Source of the DNA: Strobilurus pachycystidiatus
Lineage: Eukaryota; Basidiomycota; Agaricomycetes; Agaricales; Physalacriaceae
DNA: 64,000 nucleotides
Assembly (NCBI GenBank): GCA_019915135.1
Contig: JAHLMK010000002.1
Coordinates: 620,001-684,000 of the forward strand
Reading direction: 5' to 3'
Below the pieces are notes generated by a model. That model saw only the letters and a program-made list of their open reading frames with translations, was not told the origin of the DNA and searched no databases. Both the position numbers and the translations under genes were made by a program. Below are positions 1 to 12,472 of the stretch, in pieces (within the stretch, counting starts at the first letter, position 1; each line of letters opens with the position of its first letter).

Positions 1-1052
1 CGTCGCCATTAGAAGTACCGGGGTTAGGCTAGAGCAAAGTCAGGAACAATATGTCGTGTTCAGAATATGTGAAATACCAGTTAACCGGACCACTCACTGC
101 AGGAGGGGATGGATTTCGTGATGTTCCTTCCTTCTCTGGTTCCACAATCCCATTTTCCTCAGTTCGATGTCTTTCGGAGGCCCGTACGGATTTGCTGTGG
201 AGGCGTTCGAAGCGATTCTCTGCGGCAGCGAGTTCTTGTCGATATTTGTCCCCCAGAGCTTCGCTTTCCTGTAATTGAACAGACAAACTGTCAACCCTGG
301 CGTGGAGAGAAGCACACTACTTACGAGTTAGCTCCGACTACCAACGAGGATAAGCACTGTGTCTCACCTCGGTTTGAGTGGTTTGATAATTGATGTAGGA
401 GGAGTCTTCGAGTTTGGTATGATGTTCAGGTGCGAGTTGGAAAAAACGCGATACGACGGCCTGGGTGGCGTTGGCCCGTTCCTCTAATATGCTCTTTACC
501 GCCTCTGGTGTGTTATCTTGGATACACGACGAGATGTTGAACGCTTCTGGTGAATTGCTGAGCTGATTCAGCAGCAATGGGGCAGGCCGCGTACCTTTAA
601 CGCGTTTACTGGGCGACGGCATATCCTCTGGCTTAGCCAGGGTCTGTACAGTGTCAAGAATCTGCGAGGATGGGGTTGAGCATTTGTCTCTGATAGAAGA
701 GGAGGCAAGCCACATACCTGTCGCCAGCAGGCAGAGATAGCAACCAGTCCTGCCTCGCACTGGCTTCGTCTCCTCTGCAACTCTTCAATCTGAAGCTGAC
801 TACGGCCAAACTCTCTTGAATAATACTTCATTTTGCGATAAATGGCCTCCTTGCGAAAATTCTGGGGAGGAAAATGAGAAGAGCGCCACACAAAACAAGC
901 GGTTCGCCTACCTCCAACAAGTTGTCATCCTCTGTTGGCTCGTCCTTGTCACCGACACCATTGACAACGGGACTGCCGTTGACGTCCGACAGTATGCGCT
1001 TCTTGCTTATGGACAGGGCATCGTCGTCGTGGGACCGCTTTTTGGAGGCCAT
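1..1052 (-). CDS. BRE1: BRE1-like E3 ubiquitin ligase for histone H2B, 5' part (runs off the left edge)
   Basis: BRE1 (RNF20/40 family) works with Rad6 to monoubiquitinate histone H2B in the nucleus, a mark tied to transcription elongation. The exon 1052-912 starts MASKKRSHDD. Exon 861-718 carries the family's N-terminal signature, FRKEAIYRKMKYYSREF followed by a CEAGL..ACW block. Exon 661-368 follows, then exon 316-86, which holds a coiled-coil stretch around LHARVDSLSVQLQESEAL. A last exon, 28-1, leaves the window. All junctions keep phase 0. The junction at 367/317 uses a TAG acceptor, chosen because it keeps the coiled coil open. The C-terminal RING domain lies outside the window. The start is the first ATG upstream of the conserved block. 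The identity comes from the N-terminal block alone, but that block is distinctive. Confidence 0.85.
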
Positions 1053-2024
1053 GGAGGAAAGCAAGAGACTCAGAGCTCGTGGCAAACTCCGTCGCTGGCG
1101 GCTGTTGAATTTTCTCTCGGCTTCCCGGCAGCAATGACGATCCTCGCTCTTTCATCCTTTCCTCTTTGTTCTCTAAAAGTCCTTGTGAACGAATGCAGCA
1201 TCCGTGCATAACTCGCATAATCGGCGTTACAGAGTCAGAGTCGCAGATGGAAGAAGAATGCAAACAGCCGCCCAACCCAAGCCCTACCTAATACGTCATT
1301 TCTACTTTACACGAAGTACTCTTGACATTCACGTTGGTAAACCGCCTCCCGCCCAACTCTGACGGACAGAGCACTCTTCGATGAATGATACTTCTTCTGT
1401 AACTCCCACAATGTGATACCGTTTCCTCAACGCACTGCGATATATGGTCACTCGAGGCAAGGCACTACCTATCCCTCCTTCCAGTGTCTCGTGTCGGCCA
1501 CCCTGCGCGCGCAGGGCATGACTACACCACAGTCGTTAAACAACCATCTACCTTGGACGTCGACGAAGCTCTTCGAGAACTGGATCACACTGGCACCCCA
1601 GCTCACATCATGATCACTCTTGCTACCTTGTCTCGACAAGCTACAAATGCTAGATGAAGCGAGTGCGACCGCTTGCCTAGTTCTACTGCCAGCAGATTCC
1701 CAAACGCTGCCAGGGTAAAGAGATCGCATTCACATCTTCTATACCATGACATGCCCGCCCCAATCTGACGCCGTCGATGCTACGCTACATATCCCTGGTT
1801 CGACGGAAACGCAAGAGCCTGTCGGATCCCCGTAAACGCCTCATAGATCTCATCTTCTATAGGTATCCATCGCCTGGGTGACCTGTATAGGCTCTTATGC
1901 GAGCAGGCCTCAAACGCGCATTGACCTCTGCGTCATAATTAATGCTCGCACTACAATAATGAACATGGCAATGTATATAAGTACATAATGGATGTATGCA
2001 ATGGAAGTGATAGTAGTCCGGGTC
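1053..2024. other. Intergenic: BRE1 promoter side and TFB1 3' side
   Basis: There is no convincing coding signal on either strand. The open frames present (for example near 1413-1729) are short, lack recognisable motifs and have no matching splice partners. The stretch should hold the BRE1 promoter, just above 1052, and the TFB1 terminator, just below 2025. Confidence 0.5.
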
Positions 2025-4383
2025 TCAAGTGCGAGGTGCCTTCGAATTCTTGGTACGATGAAAAGCGAGCGCACGGTCGACGGCAGTGAGGATAGGACGC
2101 ATAGCCTACGAATGTATCCGTTAGACCGAAGTCCACAACAGAATGACGAGCTTGATCTTACCGTCTGGATCTTCTGCGAGTCGAGTCCCTGCTGATGTGC
2201 CAACGCTACAATAGCGGCAACCTTTTCGTGCGTTTTGGCGAGGTAGCCGACCATCCGAGACGCCTTCGCCGCTCTCTGGGCCGGAGTCGCCACTAAGAGA
2301 GTTTGATCGGACGCAGACGGGTAGGTTGCAGACCAGAACTGCCGTAGGAACTCGTTGGCAGCGGTCTGGCAGGTTGTCATTTGAGAGAAGAGTGCCTCTG
2401 GTATGTCATCTGAGAGTATTGACTTGATTGGGGTCAAAGATGTGGCAAGCGGAAGAACGCACTGGTCTTTGACTTGGCCTCCAGTCGTGCAGCGACGGAT
2501 TTTGTCATCGTCAAGAAGGCCAAGTCGCTAGATTTCTTTTCCAATGTGAGCTGGATAATTGGGCGGTGTTTAGTACATTACTTGGCCAACAAAAAGCAGA
2601 GGGTACCTGTGCCAAATCTTGATCCCAGGTGCTAATGTTACCTTGCATCTCTCCTACGATTGTCCCGAGGTCGATGTGCTGTGTGAAAACAATTTATGGG
2701 AACGCCGAAAGGAGGAGTATGTGTATGACGGACCTCCCGAATGTTGTCCCCTTGGTTGGCCATGCGCCCTTCGAAGTATCGTTGTCGGTCCTGCATTTCC
2801 AATATGATACCGGTGGATGCTTCGGGGTCATGCAAATCTTCAAGATCAAGAACTGTTGCGTCGTCCTACACATCGAATGTCAACAGTGTTCAATGAGAGG
2901 GCCAAATCGGCATACCTCCAGTCGCCGTCGTTTTGAAGGAGGATTATCTCCACTGCACCAGAGCTTAGCGATTCATATAGACATTCGCGCAAACACGCAC
3001 AGAGCAGAATTCAATAGTCGTTCCGAGTGTTCGTTGAACTTCCGTATCAAAGGAAGTGCGCCTTTCTGTCGGCCGGCTTGCATAGTGATGTCCTTCTCAT
3101 TGCCCGTCTGACAACGAGGTGATCTGGCTGTAGAAGACGCAGCAACGAACTATACGTACATCATCGTGATCCTCTCTAGTCGCACCCAAGTTGATGAACA
3201 AGTCTGCTAATTCTGGACGTTGCCGTCGCGGTTCCAGTTCTATGCACCGGTCAACAAGTGGTAAGGCTCCGCACCTATAGCACGTACCATCATCGTCTTT
3301 CTCGAGATACTTGTCAAATATAGGATCAGCCTTCACAACGTGCTGGGCAGCGGAAGACCGAATAGATGCACGATGCGCATTGAACAACTTGGACTGAAAG
3401 TAACGTTTCCAGAATTGCTCCTCGGATAACTTTGATTGAGACAGTTCAAAAACAGGGAAACAGGAGACAGAGCTGCAGAGTGTCGTACTTTAGTAGGAAC
3501 GTTATCGCTATACGCCGTCGCTACCACGGGATATTCGTCGAAGATGTCATGGACCAATTGGGGTGTTATACGAATTTTGATTTCACCGCCTTCTACAGTC
3601 TCTGGTCGCGGGTCGACGAGTTGACCAGGCTTACCCTTGCGCTGACTTTCAGCCGCTGCCTGGGCGAGAACGAGATGCTGAGGAATTGAATGAGACGAAG
3701 AACAAGAGGATAGAGGACGCTCGCACCTCTCTGCCTTCCCAGAACTCAGCTTCCGTGATTTGGCCACCAATGACAAGCTCTCGATGCAGAGTACTCAGGT
3801 CGGGGTTGCCAAGGAGTACAGTCTTTCTTAGTTTGAAGTCGCGGGCTGGAACCTCGCCGGTGATTGACGGAGTAGCGCGAGTGTCGCTGCTCGATACAGA
3901 CGCCGCTCTGGATGGGACTTGCTTGATGACGGGAGGTATGAATGGCTTCGGAGTAGACGCGTTGAAAACAGGCGGTGGTACATTTTGAGGTATCGGCAGA
4001 ATCGGAGCCCGCGCTGCCAAGGCTGCAGCGTTCTTGTTGCGGCCGATGATGGTAGTGAGTTCAGATTTGAATCGTTCCCGGTCTGCGAGAGCGACGTCTC
4101 TAGGTGACGCGATGAATATGAAGAAGTGGCCGGCTTCGTCGTTGTAGAGAGTAAGCTTGAGCTTGACCTGTGCGGCATCTTGCTTGCTGCAGAAGAGAGC
4201 TAGATATTATAATTGATGAGAGCATGGTGGCGCAGAGAGAGAAAAACACGCACACGCCGCGTCGGCATGGGCCACTCTGACTGCTGGAGCTGATTTGCCT
4301 TCCTGTGTCCATTGGAGGTGCGAGTCAGTGAGTTCCAAGAGTCCCACTTGTTTCTTCCATGATGCCTTTGCTGTACAGACCAT
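2025..4383 (-). CDS. TFB1: TFIIH core subunit TFB1 (p62/GTF2H1 family)
   Basis: TFB1/p62 is a structural subunit of the TFIIH core used in RNA polymerase II initiation and nucleotide-excision repair. Twelve exons give 587 residues: 4383-4256, 4186-3727, 3677-3489, 3429-3288, 3239-3160, 3107-3001, 2952-2916, 2865-2734, 2678-2607, 2550-2463, 2409-2162 and 2105-2025. Every junction was checked for phase. The N-terminus (MVCTAKASWKKQ, then LELTDSHLQW) matches the PH-like domain. A BSD segment follows with LRKTVLLGNPDLSTLHREL and EFWEGRE. Further family blocks are QLVDPRPETVEGGE, WKRYFQSKLFNAHRASI and, near the end, AVDRALAFHRTKN. Length and order match the family. The gene is head-to-head with RIM2, with 554 bp between the start codons. 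Confidence 0.93.
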
Positions 4384-4937
4384 TCGGAAAACCGAGTGAA
4401 ACCTTGTGAGTTGAAGAGATGTAAGAAAGCAAAACAAAGAAGAAAAAGCGTGGATGGAGACAGACCTAGGTAAACAGTGGATTCCAGCAAGGCAACAGCT
4501 GTCTTCCACCCAAGCTCCAGTGGGATTCCGGACGAAGAGCCGTCAATGGAAGGTGCACCCATAAATGATACAAGGCCATGTGGTATTACCAAATTGGGCC
4601 GAAATTTCCTGGAAGAATTTCTTTGCACGTTATGTATGTTTCTACGCGCTCGTTACTTCCAGTGAGGAAAGCGATGCGAACGAACTACAATAATCCAGCG
4701 CTAACCCACCTCGCGGCCCTCAATTAACTCACTCCTTCGTGTTCTCTCGCGCTACTGTAATAGTCGGTCGTTCGGACGTTTGCTCGACGCACTTGGTCGA
4801 CTGCTTGCTCTGCTCTCATTCTCCCTTACAGCGTCTCGCTCCGCCCTCTATCCCTCTGTCGAACAGGCTGAAGTATTCCAGCGCCAACTTTTTGACTTGA
4901 TTTTGGGATCCCGCCAGTCCCCTCAGTACTATCACCA
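4384..4937. promoter_or_regulatory. Shared 554-bp promoter region between TFB1 (-) and RIM2 (+)
   Basis: The two start codons at 4383 (-) and 4938 (+) diverge from this interval, so it must hold both promoters. Pyrimidine-rich tracts occur around 4790-4860. No specific element was identified with confidence. Confidence 0.5.
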
Positions 4938-6049
4938 ATGGCAGGCGCAGAAGCATCCTCGCGCAAGTCTGTTATGCCCAGCCAGTCATGGCGGCACTTA
5001 GTTGCCGGAGGGTGTGCTCCCAGGTCTATGAATTGCCTTCGCAGCTAATCCTTTCCAATAGACTTGGTGGGATGTGTGGGGCCATTGTCACCAGCCCATT
5101 CGACGTGGTCAAGACTCGTCTCCAGTCTGACATGTTCCGCGTCAAACATACAGCGGTCTCCGTCCAGCCTGGAGGTGCAGGTGTTCTAGTCGGCAGTGCA
5201 CCAAAACCCGGAGGATTGTTGTGGAACTTTGTGGAGACAGGGCATATTCTTCGGTACGCGCTCAGCCAACCTCCCGGGAACATCAGCTGAACGCTTTTAC
5301 AGAGACATATACCGCGACGAGTCACCGCGCGCGCTCTTCAAAGGTCTCGGACCAACGCTTGTCGGCGTCATTCCTGCGAGCATGATCAAATTTTTCACGT
5401 ATGGCAACAGCAAGCAAATCATCGCGAACACCTTCAACGACGGCAAGGAAAACAGCTACGTTCACTTGTGCGCCGCTGCCTTTGCGGGCATCATGACGGG
5501 CAGCGCGACAAATCCTATATGGGTTGTCAAGACGCGTCTCCAACTCAGCGCGGAGCACCAGCATCGTATGACTAGCGGTGCTGTGATCAAGCAAATTTTC
5601 CGGGAAGAGGGCATCAGGGGCTTCTACAAAGGTCTCAGCGCGAGCTACCTTGGGGTGACAGAGGGCACCATCCAATGGGTCCTGTACGAACGATTGAAGA
5701 AGTTTAGCGAAGGGCAGAGCGGCGTTATGGAATGGGTAGGCGTGCTTGGTAGTGCAGGAACGGCCAAGTGTGTCGCCAGTCTGATCACTTACCCACACGA
5801 GGTGGGTCGCGTTCTTCCACTTTGACTGCATGCTGAAATCTCGCATAGGTGATCCGGACTCGTCTGAGACAACCCAACATCAACGGCGTCAGGAAGTACA
5901 CCGGCCTACTGCAAACCCTGCAACTTGTCCTCAGGGAAGAGGGTGCAGCATCCATGTACGGCGGCCTCACTGCTCATCTCATGCGTGTTGTCCCAAACGC
6001 TATCGTCATGTACTCCATATACGAAGGTGTTCTGCGCTGGGGGCGGTAG
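4938..6049 (+). CDS. RIM2: Mitochondrial pyrimidine-nucleotide carrier (RIM2/SLC25A33-36 family)
   Basis: This is an inner-membrane carrier that exchanges pyrimidine nucleotides and supports mitochondrial DNA and RNA synthesis. Four exons (4938-5011, 5062-5253, 5303-5801, 5849-6049) give 321 residues, with all phases checked. Mitochondrial-carrier signatures are visible in each repeat: TSPFDVVKTRLQSD, NPIWVVKTRLQLS and a YPHEVIRTRLRQ motif split by the last intron. The N-terminal W-RHLVAGG and the long insertion between helices 1 and 2 are typical of RIM2 rather than other SLC25 members. The ATG at 4938 follows CACCA, the first in-frame start before the first repeat. The gene diverges from TFB1. 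Confidence 0.93.
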
Positions 6050-6464
6050 CGGGCACGTCTATTTATTCGCGCCCCCCCCCAAAAAAAAGTACACCTTATA
6101 CATCTTGCAGTATACTAATGCTGGGCACCCCACTCCTCTGACCATCTCTAGTTTATATTACAAGTCATTATTGCATAGATCTCATGTATCATAGTCGCCT
6201 TAAGTTTCAGTGCAGCTGTGCAGCACCAAACTTCTCAATCATAATCCATCCTCAGCCATATTCACCGAGTACATCCTCTTCAAATGTTTCCTCTCCGAGT
6301 GGGATGAATTGAAAGATCTCGGCTCTTGAAAGCATTTACCCTTCCTCAAAGTTACTATGTGATAGAAAAGTGAAAGGTGCTTCGCGTCGGACCTGTCAGG
6401 GGCTTGATCTGCGCGAGTTTGCTACTTCGGCCGAAAAGTTGACTTCCTTGCTGCTCTCATCATC
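6050..6464. other. Intergenic between RIM2 and the PHOSPHO-type phosphatase
   Basis: This interval holds the RIM2 3' region, including a homopolymer block of C then A around 6071-6088, and the promoter of the phosphatase gene. No coding signal was seen. Confidence 0.45.
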
Positions 6465-7470
6465 ATGGTCAAACGTCTCATCGTCTACGATTTTGACTGG
6501 TGCGTACTTCTCTGCAAGGAGGCTTGCTTAATCTGAAAATACACGCAGGTCGATGGCCGACCAGGACTCGGATCGCTGGATATTCGAGTGCCTTGACATG
6601 AATATTCGTCGTAATATGGAGGACCAGGAAGAGCACGTACAATGGACCGATCTCGTGTAAGATGAAGCTAAGCATCACGATAGCTCATCTAAAACATTTT
6701 CTCAGAGCCCAGTCGCTACGCGAGGGACATGCGCGCGGCATTACGCGCCAGCAGATAGAAGACACCCTCAGAGCCATGCCATTCGTTCGCTCCCATTCAT
6801 TTTACCCATCGACGTGTCTAATCACCATAAGTAGCACCCTGCTATGGTCCGCGCCATAAAAAGCACCAAAGCCAAGGGCGACACCACCTTTTTCTGTCTG
6901 TCCAACGCCAACTCCATCTTCATCTCTACCATCTTGGAGGTACAATCATCCTCCATTCCCTATTCGTCCCCTTGACCTCTGTACCCCAAGTCCAAAGGCC
7001 TCACCGAGGCGTTCACTGAGACTGTCACCAACCCTGCTCAGTGGGAGGACTCTGGTCTTCTCAATCTTCGGCGACGAGTAGACCCCTCGGGTGAACAACA
7101 TAAATGCGCTGTCGGATGTAGCCCGAATATGTGCAAGGGTAAATATTGCATTCATGACAGTGCCATGACCTGTTTAACACAGTACCCCAGGTGATGAGCT
7201 TGACGCCTTTCTCAAGAGGCACGGTGACTTTGACCAGGTCATATATGTCGGCGACGGCTCCAATGATTTCTGTCCAGTACTTCGGCTGAGAAGGTAGCGT
7301 TCTCTCCTTCCAGTGTGGATGCGAACTGAACCTTCAACAGCCAAGATCTCATCCTCTGCCGCACAACGCGCGGCCTAGAAAGGCGGATCAAGAAGGAAGG
7401 CGGCCTCAAGTGCCAGGTCAAGTACTGGGAGGGCGCTTGGGAGATAGAGGAATTTTACAGCACTTTTTAG
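6465..7470 (+). CDS. HAD-superfamily phosphatase, PHOSPHO1/PHOSPHO2 type
   Basis: The family contains small phosphatases acting on phosphocholine/phosphoethanolamine (PHOSPHO1) or pyridoxal phosphate (PHOSPHO2); the substrate here is unknown. Seven exons (6465-6499, 6549-6656, 6706-6784, 6835-6939, 6991-7138, 7191-7293, 7341-7470) give 235 residues, matching the usual length. HAD motif I is LIVYDFDW. A DSDRW segment follows, split by the first intron. Motif II is FFCLSNAN. The cysteine block CAVGCSPNMCKG is typical of the family. Motif III/IV is VIYVGDGSNDFCP. In motif I the second acidic residue appears as DFDWS, the form I recall in fungal members, rather than animal DFDHT. The whole frame is recovered only after splicing. 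Confidence 0.85.
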
Positions 7471-7622
7471 AAGGATGGTGGAAGAGCTGGCTCCGTGAAA
7501 TCAGTAGATTGCAGAGAAGAACGTGTAGTAATGAGAATGCAGAAATAAGCAGTATTTCGGTGAGTCAACAACGACGGCTTCATCGCAAGAAGAAGAAAAG
7601 ATGAGACGAATTATGTACATCA

Positions 7623-10600
7623 CTATCTAGGCCAAGCATCCATGCCACTGCCTCTTCGCCCATCTTTCATGCTGGGGGACTGTTGCTCGGATCCAGAGAA
7701 TGGGTTGCCGCGACCAGCTGGAGGCGGGGCACCAGGCTGTCCAGCGGCCACGACGCCAGGACTATAGAAGGATTGCTGTTGCTGTGGTTGAGGAGGGACC
7801 CGGCTATTCAACGAAGGATATTGGTCGGGTTGCATTGGCACAAACATGTTCCCAATGTCCGTACGCCTATCAATCGAGTCGAAAGCTGTCGCCACGGCCG
7901 GCGGCGGAGGCTGGCTGTATGCGGGGTAGCGATTACCTGCCGAAGAGGGAGCAGGGTTGCCCGAATACGCCTGGGCAGGACTTGGTATCACGTTTGAGGA
8001 AGTATACATGTCTCCCGGCATGCTTCCGCGCGCTGCCGAACGCACGTTGGACATCACAGCATCCCGTCGACTAGCGGAGTCCTCGTCCATGGGATGGTAT
8101 GAGTGGGCTAGTTTGCTTGGTGGCGGTGGGTATCTCTGTGTGTTGGCCCAGTTCGTGACTGGCATGCCTGAAGCGGCCGCGAGCTCGGCCTGTTGAGTGA
8201 GGAACTCCACTTGCGGTCCATACCCTTGTGCAGCAGAGGCCTTGCCCGACTGCCGCCGTTCCCATTCTCGCATCGCATCGTCACGGTTGAGCACAGGGGT
8301 CAAGGCATTCCGTCCAGCAATAACATCCTGGTTCATGTGCTGCAAACGAGCTAACGCAGGTGGAACCGTGTCCATCTGGTTGATGGTGTTCGCGCGACCG
8401 CGAGAGTTCGGGTAGTACGCGTTTCCGGGGACGTTGGGGTTCGCATGCAAGGAAGACGTAGAATAACTGTGCGGCACATTGTTGGAAGCATTCAACTGCC
8501 CCGTGGAACTCTGATGGGCTAGTCGCTGTCCACCTTGTGGATGCGCGGAAGAAGCATATTGCTGTGGTGGAGGCTGAGAGAAGGGAGGTGCGGAGACCTC
8601 GATCTGAGGTGATGAATACGACGCCGGCGTTTGGGGTTGTTGCTGCTGAGGCGGTGGCGGTGGGTGCTGCTGAGACTGTGAAGCTTGTTGCTGCGCGATG
8701 TAAGGATTTCGAAAAGTGTTCGCAGCTTGCGTTTGTGCCTGAGCCGTATAGACTTGATGTTGAGTCAAGTGTTGATTATAAGACGCGGCGTCTTGGTATG
8801 CACGAGCACCCTTCGGCTGAGACGGTACTAAACCACCATAAGGCCGCTTGGGATCCGCTACAGGGGTTTGGCTCGGTTGGCTCAGGCCATCGGGCTGTAC
8901 GATTGTTTAAGATGGCTTAGTGAAACGAGATGGGGGGTAGGACTCACGACGAAAGGTTTTGTGTACTTGTCACCCGTTATGAACGGATGTAGGCGGGCTT
9001 GTTGCGGAGTCCAACGCGTAACAGGGTTCAAATCCAGCAGACCTTGACAGAAGTTGATAAAAGAAGCCCTGTTATTCAGTTCTACGCGTGATCAGTTGAA
9101 TGTTCACCCAAACATTGATATAAGAAGCCTACCTTTCTCCGTCTCTTGGCTCCGACCTTTGGAGGGTGGCATAGGCGCAGTGTTGATGATATCTGGTAGA
9201 GTCGTCGCTTTGAAGTACTGCTTGCCAGGCTGTTCATTGGTGTTGTGTTCCCGGGAATACTGCTCAATGGACTTGAGACGATACTTCTTCTCGTTTTGAT
9301 TGAGAATGGGGTTCCAAGATTCGAAGCAATCAAAGAACTGATTCGTCTGCTTTCCTGTGTTGAGCATGCTCAACGGTGGCATGCTTGAAACGTGGGTGAA
9401 TCGAAGTTGTAGCGGATAAGGATGAATGAACTTACCCGAGCATTTCCACTATTCTCGTGAGCTGATTATACTCGCTGGTTCCGGGAAAGAGCGGAAGGCC
9501 GAGGAAAAGCTCCACTGCGATACAACCCAGGGACCACATGTCGATTGACGCGGTATAGGACATGCCCAGGAGGACCTCGGGGGAGCGGTAGAACCGTGAT
9601 TGAATGTATGTATAGACGGTCTGGCGTTCATGGCAAGCTGAACCAAAATCGATGACCTTGATGGTCGGTGATTGCAATCTGCATACATGTAAGCGGACGG
9701 ACAACAGCCCGGGCAGGGACACGCACGATTTCAACAGTATGTTCTCCGGTTTCAGATCACAATGGATGAGTCGTGCGTCTTTGAGTATGGTCATGGCGTC
9801 AAGTAACTGTGCCATGAAGACTTTGACGAGCTGCGTGCTCAAACCTTGGAATTGATTCTGCTTGATGAGCTCGTAGAGATTGGAGGAAAGGAGCTCAAAG
9901 ACCAAGCACAGATGGTTTCGATGGATAAACGAGTCGGCCAGACGAAGGATATGGTGCTCGTCTTCCGGATCACATGTTTTGTTGAGCTACGCGTGGTTAG
10001 ATATACATGCAATGCGGGCGAGACGAGTGACCTACTAGCTCTAGAATGGTGACCTCCATCATGCTCTGATTAAAGTACGCCGGCTTATTTTTGACAACTT
10101 TGACAGCAACGATCTCGTGGGTCTTCATATTTTGACACTTGACGACCTGTCCAAACGTTCCCTGTCCAAGGATGTCGAGGATGAGATACCTGCGGTTAAC
10201 TGTTATTGTAGGACTTGATGCGACGGCGGAAAACACACTTGTGACCATCCTCGGTACCCAGCCAATCGTTGACATACAGAATGTAGTCATAATCGTCATT
10301 GTCGTAGCCCTCGTTGTGAGCGGGTTTGCTGGGTTTTGTGAGGACTCGACGAGGGTTGTGGGTCGATTCGTATCGGAACTGAGGATTACAGATGCGGTAG
10401 GTGTCGAGAATGTTTGTGGTGAGCTGCCGTAGCGGAGAAAGATAAGCACCGTCGGCGCCCATGCGGCGACCTTGCACCGGCACGTCTGTCCGGGGCTGAA
10501 GATCGATACTGGAGCGCACGGGGCGGAATCCGGTGGGGCGGCGTTTCGCCATGTCCAGAGAGGCCATTGGGTGATCGCCGTAATAGGGCGTGGAAGGCGA

Positions 10601-11032
10601 TGACTTCATCGGCGGCGGCGGGCTGGTGGTATCCATGGGGTACGCGAAGGAAGGGGGATGGGGCGAGTAGGGCGACACTGGGTGCGATGGGTGAGCTGTG
10701 GGACTCGTCGCAGCCTGCTTTGAATTGGATCGGTGGTGGCCATAGGAGTACTGGTTGTAATAGTCGTTGTACTCGTACTCGGGATATCCCTCTTCGCCGC
10801 GATTCTGCCTGCGAGGCGCCCTGCTGTTGAGCGACGTGCTGCGCGACAGCGGTGCCTGGTCGTCCAGATATCGTGGCTGAGTCTGCGCAGAGGGTTGACG
10901 CTGCGGTGGAGGCGGTGGCGGGCCTGCATAGTAGGCTGAGTGGGCGGCCTGGCCCGACGATGACAACGGATCGATGTGTGTTTGCCAGCGCGGGAGGTCG
11001 AAGCCGTCGTACGCGAGCTCTGCCTCAGACAT
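7623..11032 (-). CDS. YAK1: YAK1-type DYRK protein kinase
   Basis: YAK1 is a dual-specificity Ser/Thr kinase acting against PKA-driven growth in stress and nutrient signalling. Seven exons (11032-10239, 10189-10036, 9986-9727, 9678-9436, 9383-9133, 9081-8948, 8894-7623) give 1,035 residues. The N-terminal 190 or so residues are low complexity (P/S/Q/Y). A YAK-specific block follows (SPLRQLTTNI, PQFRYES, PRRVLTKPS, DYILYVNDWLG). The kinase domain starts about residue 266. It has G-loop GQGTFGQV, VAVK, catalytic HCDLKPENI, DFGSACHE, activation loop VYTYIQSRFYRSPE and MWSLGCIAVELF. The C-terminal 420 residues are Q/P/S-rich, as in other fungal YAK1 proteins. Intron phases were checked throughout. 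Confidence 0.95.
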
Positions 11033-12370
11033 TCTGCGGCGTATTCAGCTGGGCAGCGGGCGCTTGGCGGCCAGGCAAGTCAGCTGGGATCGTGCCGCAC
11101 CTTGTACGCACGCCGATGGCTTTCTGGCGTGGCGTCCAGTGGCTGTTCGATAACCACTAAACGCTGTTGGATGGCAGGAGTGAGATGCCAAAGCTTGCCA
11201 AAGGCAACGATCGTCACGTTGTGACGCTGACATGCCCCTTCCCTTTTCATTTTTACTTGGCTACAGAGCTGGATGCAGCTGCAGCTGCCTCAAGTTCTCT
11301 TTCGGCTGACATATTGACTCCTGCTACATCTAAGTACTGGCGGACATGCAATTCTCTTCTTCTGGTGGCATTCCAATCTGTGCATCAACCTATCGCCAAG
11401 GAATCCACCAATTTTTCTCGTCATCGGCAACGTCGTCTCCGAACATTTGCTGTGAAATATACTTGTCCCGATGGTGCCCGCCTATGATGTCTTTTTCCGG
11501 TCGACCCTTCCCTGGGCGTTTCGTCCCACATTATCAGTTACAGTATCAATCATCTGGATTCTACACACACAAGTGCTCCGACTCCATCCTTTAATTGCTC
11601 AAACGTATCTCCAAATCTGATGACACTCTTAGCTGCACTGAAATATCCGCGCTGTTGCCGACGGACATCAATACTGAATCCACCGGGTCAATTGCTCCAT
11701 CTTCAACTTCGCTCCAAAAAAACAAATCGTCACCACAGTTCGGTCCCTGCAGAGGCCTCATGTACGTGATAGTAGTTGCGACTGCATGTCTGGCCAATGC
11801 AAGGGCCACTGCGTGTTTTCCCCCAATCATGCGTGGCTTTGGTAGGGGCCGTGTCGACAGTCCATGCAACGTCTGCGTACTTCAGGGTCAGGCGTAAGCA
11901 GTGCGGAAGACATATCGTTGCTCATCTTCATAGGCATATAGTTCCCCGAGGATGAGAACCTACAAAACCAGGGCCGGTTTCATATCTCGTCTGCGATGAA
12001 CATCACGTCGCCGCTTGGTCTTTACACGAGGCTTTTGGTGCTATTTAAAGGTTAGCCTCAATTTCGTCGCCAACTTCACCGATGTCAAGTCTGCATGATG
12101 TATAGATATTCTAGGACACGGCTATGAGCTCTGAGCTGCGAACCTCTCTGTCAATTCTACGCGCAGTCAAGCGACCCGGAATGACAATCCAGCTATATAG
12201 CAGTTGCTCGCCAATGTTACTTGCTCTATAATGATGGTCACGTCTTTCGATCGTACCATGCCAAGCAATGAGACCATTTTTTGCATGACGAGCCCTGGAA
12301 GGCCATGGACAGGCGATTCACAAATCTTCTCTTGAAGCGCATCTACTGTTGGGCTACCGTTTTGCAAACC

Positions 12371-12472
12371 CATCAATGCAATGAAGATTTTGCGATGCTG
12401 CTGCTGCCATGGGAATGTAATTTTTAGGCGCTGTCATGGCGATACATAGCCATCGTGCTTTTGATTCAGCTC
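12371..12472 (+). repeat. Dispersed short repeat, copy a (paired with 28154-28239)
   Basis: The segment from CATCAATGC through TGCTGCTGCTGCCATGGGAA to CATAGCCATCGTGCTTTTG closely matches 28154-28239 on the same strand. An extra ~12-nt stretch sits in the middle of this copy, and there are scattered substitutions. It lies outside any gene in both places. Family and boundaries are unknown. Confidence 0.7.
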